In this document: one piece after another, positions 7,102-11,732 of the stretch
Layout of the letters: each line of letters begins with the position of its first letter
Position numbering within the stretch: position 1 is the first letter of the stretch
NCBI GenBank assembly: GCA_900549645.1
Contig: URPD01000056.1
Coordinates: 1-11,732, forward strand
DNA: 11,732 bases
Direction: 5' to 3'
Source of the DNA: an uncultured Eubacteriales bacterium
GTDB lineage: Bacteria; Bacillota; Clostridia; Oscillospirales; Oscillospiraceae
Position numbers and translations under genes: made by a program
The notes under the pieces: model-generated
Seen by the model: only the letters and a program-made list of their open reading frames with translations
Databases searched by the model: none
What the model was told of the DNA's origin: nothing

Positions 7102-7130
7102 ATTTTATACTCATTCTGCCATTCCGTCAA
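7102..7130 (-). promoter_or_regulatory. Sigma-A promoter for the 8-helix membrane protein gene
   Basis: On the minus strand TTGACG (7125-7130) and TAAAAT (7102-7107) are 17 bases apart, five of six matches in each box. The start would be near 7095, giving a leader of about 31 bases. The element sits in the interval shared with the divergent spoIID gene. Confidence 0.65.
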
Positions 7131-7151
7131 GCGGAAGATGAGGAGGACAAG

Positions 7152-8126
7152 ATGAAGCGAACGATTTTGATGTCGTATATCGCGCTGGCGGTAGCCGTTG
7201 TGCTGTCGGCAGCGGCGGGGCGCGGCACGGAGAGCGCCCCGGAAGAAACTGCGCCGCCCGTGGAAAGCTCCGTGTCGGAGACGACGCCGCAGACCCTGTC
7301 CGCGCCGGAGCGGATAAGCCTGCTGACCGGGGACGGCATACTCGAAATGGACATGCAGGAGTATCTGATCGGCGTCGTCGCGGCGGAGATGCCGGCGACG
7401 TTCCCGGATGAGGCGTTGAAGGCGCAGGCGGTGGCCGCGCGGACGTACGCGATGAACTGCGCCGCGGGCGAAAAGCACGGCGACGCTCAGGTGTGCGCCG
7501 ATTACAAATGCTGTCAGGCGTGGCAGAACGACGCCGCACTGCGCGAAAAATGGGGCGCGGACTACGACATGTATCTGGAAAAAATAAGCGCTGCAGTTGC
7601 GGCGACGGCGGGGCAGTATCTCAGCTACGACGGGGAAGCGGTGTTTGCGGCGTTCCATTCCTCGTCCGCCGGGGCGACTGAGGCCAGCGGCAGCATATGG
7701 AGCGCGCGGCCATACCTCATAAGCGTCAGCAGCCCGGAGACAGAGGAAGACGTGCCTAACTTTGTTAGCCGCGTTGACTGCTCGGAGCTTGACTTCCGCG
7801 ACACGCTGCTCTCCGCGCACCCCGAAGCGGACTTCACCGGCGACGCGTCGGGCTGGGTGGGCGAGATTTCCCGCGACGAGAGCGGGCGCGTGGCCAGCGT
7901 CGTTCTGGGCGGCGTCAGCGTGGCGGGGACGGAGCTCAGGAGCCTGTTTTCGCTCCGCTCCACGGCGTTCGAGCTTGAATATGACGGCGGCTTTCATTTC
8001 ACCGTCAGGGGCTACGGCCACGGCGTCGGAATGAGCCAGTACGGCGCGAAGGTCATGGCCGAGGACGGCGCTGACTATCGGGCGATACTGGCTCATTATT
8101 ATCCGGGATGCGAGCTTATAGGCTGA
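7152..8126 (+). CDS. spoIID: Stage II sporulation protein D (SpoIID), engulfment lytic transglycosylase
   Basis: This 324-residue protein is a SpoIID/LytB-domain lytic transglycosylase that cleaves peptidoglycan glycan strands stripped by SpoIIP, driving septal thinning and engulfment of the forespore with SpoIIM and SpoIIP. An N-terminal membrane anchor (about 5-23) and a Pro/Glu/Ser-rich linker (25-52) precede the catalytic domain. EYLIGVVAAEMP (70-81) contains the likely catalytic E79, and ALKAQAVAARTYA (88-100), FHSSSAG (168-174) and GYGHGVGMSQYGA (287-299) are family signatures. H109, C115 and C121 form an HX5CX5C pattern that fits the zinc site described in clostridial SpoIID. The ATG at 7152 is chosen because AGGAGG (7141-7146) lies 5 bases upstream and the anchor follows; an earlier in-frame ATG at 7098 has no SD. 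The 3' end overlaps folA on the other strand by 11 bases. A general SpoIID-like amidase activator is the alternative. Confidence 0.9.
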   Translation: MKRTILMSYIALAVAVVLSAAAGRGTESAPEETAPPVESSVSETTPQTLSAPERISLLTGDGILEMDMQEYLIGVVAAEMPATFPDEALKAQAVAARTYAMNCAAGEKHGDAQVCADYKCCQAWQNDAALREKWGADYDMYLEKISAAVAATAGQYLSYDGEAVFAAFHSSSAGATEASGSIWSARPYLISVSSPETEEDVPNFVSRVDCSELDFRDTLLSAHPEADFTGDASGWVGEISRDESGRVASVVLGGVSVAGTELRSLFSLRSTAFELEYDGGFHFTVRGYGHGVGMSQYGAKVMAEDGADYRAILAHYYPGCELIG

Positions 8127-8604
8127 GCTTCCTCTCGTAGGTACAGAAGCAGTAGCGTATGCCGTTCTCCTCCTCCCACGGCTCCTGCGCGATGCACTCC
8201 CATTCGGGGTTGCGGTCGAGGTTCGGGAAGAAGCTGTCAGACGGCGGCTCTATGTCTATTTTGGTGACGTATACGCGCTCAAGATAGTTGAAAAACTGCA
8301 TGTAAACGCTTGCGCCGCCTATGACGAAGCACTGTTCAAAGTCTTCCGCCGCGTCCAGCGCCTCGCCGGTGCTGTGCACGACCAGCGCGCCGTCTACGTT
8401 GATGCCCTGACGGGAGACAACGATGTTGAAGCGGTTCGCCAAGGGCTTGCCGCCCGGAAAATCCTCAAGCGTTTTGCGGCCTACTATGACGGCGGAGCCG
8501 TCGGTAAGGCAGCGGAAATGGCGTCTGTCGGCCTTGAGGACGACGGGCTGTGTGCCGCCGTCGCCGATGCCCCAATCGGAATATACTGCAACTATTGCGT
8601 CCAT
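8116..8604 (-). CDS. folA: Dihydrofolate reductase
   Basis: This 162-residue enzyme reduces dihydrofolate to tetrahydrofolate with NADPH, recycling the dihydrofolate released by ThyA. Family features are visible in order: the Met20-type loop WGIGDGG (11-17), the acidic active-site residue D26 in KADRRHF, the cofactor-binding stretch VIVGRKTLEDFP (39-50), and VIGGASVY (94-101), the conserved Gly-Gly nucleotide loop. The length is standard (about 160). The ATG has AGAGG 8 bases upstream and lies 16 bases after the thyA stop, so the two form an operon. Its last 11 bases overlap the 3' end of spoIID on the opposite strand, and no terminator hairpin is visible beyond the stop, so the folA transcript may run antisense into spoIID. 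Confidence 0.95.
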   Translation of the reverse strand: MDAIVAVYSDWGIGDGGTQPVVLKADRRHFRCLTDGSAVIVGRKTLEDFPGGKPLANRFNIVVSRQGINVDGALVVHSTGEALDAAEDFEQCFVIGGASVYMQFFNYLERVYVTKIDIEPPSDSFFPNLDRNPEWECIAQEPWEEENGIRYCFCTYERKLSL

Positions 8605-8620
8605 GGTGTTACCTCTGTCC

Positions 8621-9451
8621 TTACAGCGCTACGGGTATTTTTTCGTCAAAAGGCGTGAACTCGTAATTTTCCATGCGGAAGCTGTCGCGCGTGAACTTGT
8701 AGAAATCGTCGACGCTCGGATCGACGATGAACTTCGGCGCGGGCTTCGGCTCGTTCTGGATTATACGCTCTATCATCGGCACGTGCCGGTCGTATATGTG
8801 CGCGTCGGCAATGACGTGTATGAACTCGCCCGGCTCAAAGCCGGAGACCTGCGCCAGCATTATTGTCAGCACGGCGTACTGCACGACGTTCCAGTTGTTC
8901 GCGGCGAGCATGTCCTGCGAACGCTGGTTCAGTATGGCGTTGAGCTTGTTGCCGGCGACGTTGAAGGTCATGGAGTACGCGCAGGGGTAGAGCGCCATTT
9001 CCGACAGGTCGGCAAAATTATAGATATTCGTCATAATGCGGCGCGAGGCCGGGTTGTGCTTGAGATCCCACAGCACCTTGTCGACCTGATCCATGTCACC
9101 CTCCGGGTAATGGTGCTTAACGCCCAGCTGATAGCCGTAGGCTTTGCCAATGGAGCCGTTCTCGTCCGCCCACGCATCCCAGACGCGGGTGCGCAGGTCG
9201 TGCACGTTGTTGCTCTTGGCCTGCCATATCCACAGCAACTCGTCGATGGCGGACTTCCAATATGTGCGCCGTATGGTGAGTATCGGAAATTCGTTGGACA
9301 GATCGTAGCGGTTTACAATGCCAAATTTCTTGACCGTGTGGGCGCTTGCGCCGTCCTCCCAGTGCGGGCGGACTTCGCGGTCGGTGTCCCAGACGCCGTT
9401 ATCAAGAATGTCCCGGCAGTTCTGGATGAATATTTCGTCTGCTCTGCTCAT
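8621..9451 (-). CDS. thyA: Thymidylate synthase ThyA
   Basis: This 276-residue enzyme methylates dUMP to dTMP using methylenetetrahydrofolate, which is oxidised to dihydrofolate. The nucleophile is C157 in LYPCAYS. R137-R138 and R177 in NQRSQD bind phosphate, and E71, W91, D180, N188, H218 and Y220 match known active-site positions at nearly constant offsets from the E. coli enzyme (C146, R166, D169, N177, H207, Y209). One difference is the stretch before N188: AANN replaces the usual Leu-Gly-Leu-Pro, so the conserved Gly is Ala. The ATG at 9451 fits the family N-terminus and has AAGGCGG about 6 bases upstream; the frame stays open far upstream, but that part is unrelated to ThyA and antisense to dpaA. 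thyA is the first gene of an operon with folA, under the promoter at 9481-9509. Confidence 0.95.
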   Translation of the reverse strand: MSRADEIFIQNCRDILDNGVWDTDREVRPHWEDGASAHTVKKFGIVNRYDLSNEFPILTIRRTYWKSAIDELLWIWQAKSNNVHDLRTRVWDAWADENGSIGKAYGYQLGVKHHYPEGDMDQVDKVLWDLKHNPASRRIMTNIYNFADLSEMALYPCAYSMTFNVAGNKLNAILNQRSQDMLAANNWNVVQYAVLTIMLAQVSGFEPGEFIHVIADAHIYDRHVPMIERIIQNEPKPAPKFIVDPSVDDFYKFTRDSFRMENYEFTPFDEKIPVAL

Positions 9452-9480
9452 ATCGCACCGCCTTAAAAAAACTAAACTTA

Positions 9481-9509
9481 ATAATAACACATTTGCCGCC
9501 GCATGTCCA
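9481..9509 (-). promoter_or_regulatory. Sigma-A promoter for thyA-folA
   Basis: On the minus strand TGGACA (9504-9509) and TATTAT (9481-9486) are 17 bases apart, each one base from consensus. TGT before the -10 gives an extended -10. The start would be near 9474, a leader of about 23 bases. The remainder of the 112-base divergent interval shows no clear sporulation promoter for dpaA. Confidence 0.72.
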
Positions 9510-9547
9510 CAGGAACCGCTGCCCGTCCGTCCGAATACCATGGAGCG

Positions 9548-9556
9548 AGGAGGTGG
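9548..9556 (+). promoter_or_regulatory. Strong ribosome binding site that fixes the dpaA start
   Basis: AGGAGGTGG is a near-perfect anti-16S match ending 7 bases before GTG at 9564. An in-frame ATG at 9540 lies upstream of this site, so it cannot be the start it serves. Confidence 0.85.
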
Positions 9557-9563
9557 TTTATTT

Positions 9564-10424
9564 GTGAAATTTGCTGTAATTGGAGGGGATCTGCGCTCCG
9601 CGCTGCTCTGCTCGATGCTGGCGGGCGACGGACACCGGGTGTACAGCTTCGCGCTTGAGAAAGCGGAGCTGCCGCCGGAGGTGCCGAAGGCCGGGTGCAT
9701 CCAAGGCTGTACATACGGCGCGGACTGCGTTATACTGCCGTGCCCCGCGGAGAAGGGCGGCTTCCTGAACGCCCCGTTTGCCGCCGAGACCCATCGGATG
9801 GCCGAGGTGTGCGGCGCGCTGTGGCCGGGGCAGATACTGTGCGCGGGGAAGCTGGGCGACGCCGCCACTGCCTGTGCGATAGAGGCAGGGACGCAGGTGG
9901 AGGACATCATGCTGAGACAGAATTTTGCCGTGGGCAACGCGGCGATAACCGCCGAGGGGGCGCTCGGCCTGCTCATCTCCGGCAGCGATAAAACGCTCTG
10001 GCGGCGGAAAGCTCTTGTACTCGGCTGGGGGCGCATAGGCTCCATTCTCGCTCAGCGGCTGAGGGCGCTGGGCGCGGATGTATACGCCGCGGCCAGAAAG
10101 AGCCGTGACCGCGCAATGGCGCGCGCGATGGGCTGCCATGGGCTTGGCTTTGACGAGCTTGAGGGGCGCATCGCCGACTTCGACTACATAATCAACACGA
10201 TACCGGCGCGCGTCCTCAGCGACGCCGCGCTCTGCTGTGTCCGCGATGACGCGCTGCTGCTGGAGCTTGCCTCACAGCCCGGCGGCTTCGACCGGAATCT
10301 AGCCGAGAACATCGGGATAAGGACGATCTATGCGCCGGGACTGCCCGGAAAATGCGCGCCCTACGGCGCGGCGGAGCTGATGCGCGAGGCAATATATGAC
10401 GTTTTGAACGAGCAGGGGGAGTAG
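9564..10424 (+). CDS. dpaA: Dipicolinate synthase subunit A
   Basis: This 286-residue protein is DpaA (SpoVFA), which with DpaB oxidises the lysine-pathway intermediate dihydrodipicolinate to dipicolinic acid in the mother cell. The Ca-DPA chelate then fills the spore core and gives heat resistance. VIGGD (5-9) opens the N-terminal domain. VLGWGRIG (152-159) is the Rossmann GxGxxG nucleotide-binding loop. INTIPARVL (210-218), LASQPGGFD (235-243) and APGLPGKCAP (257-266) closely follow the Bacillus protein (297 residues). The start is GTG at 9564, fixed by the strong AGGAGGTGG site. It is followed after 2 bases by dpaB. The upstream interval shows only the divergent thyA promoter; sigma-K control is expected from Bacillus but no convincing site is visible. 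Confidence in the family is high. Confidence 0.95.
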   Translation: MKFAVIGGDLRSALLCSMLAGDGHRVYSFALEKAELPPEVPKAGCIQGCTYGADCVILPCPAEKGGFLNAPFAAETHRMAEVCGALWPGQILCAGKLGDAATACAIEAGTQVEDIMLRQNFAVGNAAITAEGALGLLISGSDKTLWRRKALVLGWGRIGSILAQRLRALGADVYAAARKSRDRAMARAMGCHGLGFDELEGRIADFDYIINTIPARVLSDAALCCVRDDALLLELASQPGGFDRNLAENIGIRTIYAPGLPGKCAPYGAAELMREAIYDVLNEQGE

Positions 10425-10426
10425 CA

Positions 10427-11008
10427 ATGGGTGAGAAGAAAATTGTCGGTCTGGCGCTGTGCGGGTCGTATTGCAGCTATGACAAGGTGTTCGCCGCGGC
10501 GGGGGCGCTTGCGGAGAAATACGAGCTGATTCCGATTATGAGCGGCACCGCCGCCGCGACGGATAGCCGCTTCGGCACGGCGGAAGAGAACCTGCGCAGG
10601 CTCGCCGAGCTGACGGGGCGCACCGACGTGGTGACGACGATAGCCGCCGCCGAACCGCTCGGCCCCGCAAGGCCGATGGATGCGCTGCTGATCGCGCCGT
10701 GCACCGGCAACACGCTTGCGAAGCTTGCGCACGGGATAACGGACAGCGCCGTGACGATGGCGGCGAAGGCACATCTTCGCAACGGGCGGCCACTCGTACT
10801 TGCGATATCTACGAACGACGGGCTTTCAGGCTCCGCGGAAAATATCGCACGGCTGCTGAACCGGAAGAACGTCTATTTCGTCCCCTTCGGGCAGGACGAT
10901 CCGGTGAAGAAGCCCTGCTCGCTTCAGGCGGATTTCGGCCTGATGGGCGCAAGCGTGGCTTCGGCGATGGCGGGAGTGCAGCTTCAGCCGATTTTGACTG
11001 CAAAATAA
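10427..11008 (+). CDS. dpaB: Dipicolinate synthase subunit B (flavoprotein)
   Basis: This 193-residue protein is DpaB (SpoVFB), the flavoprotein-fold partner of DpaA in dipicolinic acid synthesis. ALCGSYCSYDKVF (10-22) is the N-terminal nucleotide loop, AEPLGPARPMD (75-85) and IAPCTGNTLAKLAHGITDS (89-107) form the flavin-binding core, and VPFGQDDPVKKP (152-163) is a highly characteristic family signature. The length is close to the 200 residues in Bacillus. The ATG lies 2 bases after the dpaA stop, with a GGGGGAG site inside the end of dpaA, so the two subunits are co-translated. Unlike the Bacillus operon, no asd, dapG or dapA gene follows; the next gene is a lipoprotein with its own promoter. 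Confidence 0.95.
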   Translation: MGEKKIVGLALCGSYCSYDKVFAAAGALAEKYELIPIMSGTAAATDSRFGTAEENLRRLAELTGRTDVVTTIAAAEPLGPARPMDALLIAPCTGNTLAKLAHGITDSAVTMAAKAHLRNGRPLVLAISTNDGLSGSAENIARLLNRKNVYFVPFGQDDPVKKPCSLQADFGLMGASVASAMAGVQLQPILTAK

Positions 11009-11021
11009 TGGCTTTGCGACA

Positions 11022-11051
11022 TTGACAGGAAATTGTCCGGCGTGTTACAAT
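11022..11051 (+). promoter_or_regulatory. Sigma-A promoter for the lipoprotein gene
   Basis: A perfect TTGACA (11022-11027), an 18-base spacer and TACAAT (11046-11051), with TGT before the -10 forming an extended -10, lie in the 85-base gap after dpaB. The start would be near 11058, a leader of about 36 bases. A vegetative-type promoter here suggests the lipoprotein is not simply part of the sporulation unit. Confidence 0.72.
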
Positions 11052-11093
11052 TATAAAAGCGTATTAACAACACGATAAAGCGGAGGAGAGAAA

Positions 11094-11642
11094 ATGAAGA
11101 AAAAGCTATGGATAATCGCCGTCGTGGCGATGCTCGTCGTCGCGGTGCTGGCGTCTCTGGCGGCCTGTGGCAACCTGTTTTCCAAGAACGACGAGCCGGT
11201 GGAGCCGGAAGATGAACTGACGGCTGAGGAGCCTGAGGTCGAGGCAACCGAGGAACCGGAAGAAACCGCACAGCCTGAGGAGCCGGAAGCCACAAAGACC
11301 CCGGCGAGCACCGGCAAAGGCACCGGCAGCAGCATCGGTAATAAGCCCGGCAATTCCGGCAGCACCACTCCCGCACCCCCGCCCGGCGCAGAACCCGATC
11401 CCGCACCGAGCACCGAGCCCGAACCCGGCACGGAGCCGACCCCCGCGCCCAGTCCGGACACTGAGCCGAACCCCGGCTACGATCCGACTCCCGCGCCCGA
11501 TCAGGGTAACGGCACTGGCAGCGATCTGGGGGATGCCATAAGGGACATCATCGACGAGTCTCGTAAGCCCGGCAACGGCGACCTTGGCGGCGCAATCGGC
11601 GGCCTGATAGGCACGATCATCGGCGGCGGTGAGAGACCCTGA
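11094..11642 (+). CDS. Pro/Glu-rich lipoprotein of unknown function
   Basis: This 182-residue protein starts with a classic lipoprotein signal: KKK at 2-4, a hydrophobic stretch (5-22) and the lipobox LAAC with C25 as the lipidation site, so it should be anchored outside the cytoplasmic membrane. The rest is low complexity: an acidic EEPE-type segment (33-68), a Gly/Ser/Thr segment (71-93) and a TEPEP/TPAP-type Pro-rich linker (92-137) of the kind that spans the cell wall. The C-terminus has two related units, DLGDAIRDII (144-153) and DLGGAIGGLIGTIIGGG (163-179), the second very Gly-rich and hydrophobic. I recognise no domain or catalytic motif. The SD is GGAGGAG about 6 bases before ATG. It has its own promoter and no visible terminator before the insertion-sequence end. 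A structural or cell-wall role is a guess only. Confidence 0.82.
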   Translation: MKKKLWIIAVVAMLVVAVLASLAACGNLFSKNDEPVEPEDELTAEEPEVEATEEPEETAQPEEPEATKTPASTGKGTGSSIGNKPGNSGSTTPAPPPGAEPDPAPSTEPEPGTEPTPAPSPDTEPNPGYDPTPAPDQGNGTGSDLGDAIRDIIDESRKPGNGDLGGAIGGLIGTIIGGGERP

Positions 11643-11678
11643 GCACATAAAGCAAGGTAAAACAATCCCGCATCACTT

Positions 11679-11732
11679 TGAAGTGACCCCGAAAAGTTAG
11701 ACAAATATTTTTAGCGCAAATTGTTCAAGCAG
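11679..11732. mobile_element. End of an IS3-family (IS150-like) insertion sequence, cut by window edge
   Basis: From 11679 the sequence reads TGAAGTGACCCC then GAAAAGTTAGACA, a pattern I associate with the terminal inverted repeats of IS150-group IS3 elements, which begin with TG. The following bases are AT-rich, unlike the host GC-rich DNA, as expected for the non-coding end before a transposase gene. No transposase codons are visible, and the exact boundary (11679 or 11684) and orientation cannot be fixed. It lies 37 bases after the lipoprotein stop; the intact stop suggests insertion in intergenic DNA. Confidence 0.5.

Noticed and set aside
6429..7151. In-frame extension of spoIID upstream to 6429
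   Set aside because: The extension is antisense to the 8-helix membrane protein gene, and the strong AGGAGG before 7152 plus the membrane anchor fix the true start.
7086..8096. 336-codon minus-strand frame opposite spoIID
   Set aside because: It is Arg/Ala-rich, has no SD and no recognisable domain, while the plus strand has clear SpoIID motifs.
9449..9457. CATATCGCA as a sigma-K -10 for dpaA
   Set aside because: It matches CATAnnnTA except one base, but no mACm -35 lies 16-17 bases upstream, and it sits on the thyA start codon.
9318..9563. In-frame upstream extension of dpaA, including the ATG at 9540
   Set aside because: It would overlap thyA and its promoter, and the AGGAGGTGG site lies after 9540 and clearly serves the GTG at 9564.
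9452..10045. In-frame upstream extension of thyA
   Set aside because: The added residues are antisense to dpaA and unrelated to ThyA; the promoter at 9481-9509 lies downstream of that supposed start.

Overview
The window looks like a chromosomal segment from a GC-rich, endospore-forming Clostridia relative (Firmicutes; an Oscillospirales-type gut bacterium is my guess). The evidence is the mix of AGGAGG-type ribosome binding sites, two sporulation loci (spoIID and dpaAB), a split two-gene transketolase, an acyl-phosphate-dependent PlsY and consensus sigma-A promoters. Genes are tightly packed and mostly housekeeping. I see no CRISPR array, tRNA, rRNA, toxin-antitoxin pair or phage gene. I did not find a convincing new multi-gene system. 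The least explained parts are an 8-helix membrane protein, a Pro/Glu-rich lipoprotein and a dyad-rich intergenic stretch.

Left part (1-4487), all on the minus strand. A transketolase operon (N-terminal-half gene then C-terminal-half gene, 8-bp overlap) runs leftward from a strong promoter near 4570. It probably ends at a hairpin at 2701-2727. After a dyad-rich gap, a second promoter (2525-2553) drives two tandem CNNM/CBS/CorC_HlyC membrane proteins joined by an ATGA overlap; the second runs off the left edge of the window.

Middle (4597-8604). Back-to-back with the transketolase promoter, a plus-strand pair encodes a Cof-type HAD phosphatase and the glycerol-3-phosphate acyltransferase PlsY. 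The pair ends in a perfect 15-bp hairpin that can terminate both strands. Facing it is a minus-strand gene for an unrecognised 8-helix membrane protein. Divergent from that is spoIID, the engulfment lytic transglycosylase. The 3' end of spoIID overlaps the 3' end of folA, which is on the opposite strand.

Right part (8116-11732). thyA-folA forms a minus-strand operon for thymidylate synthesis: ThyA makes dTMP and dihydrofolate, and FolA regenerates tetrahydrofolate. Divergent from thyA is dpaA-dpaB, the two subunits that convert the lysine-pathway intermediate into dipicolinic acid in the mother cell. Next comes a lipoprotein gene with its own promoter. The last ~54 bases look like the terminal inverted repeat of an IS3-family insertion sequence cut by the window edge.
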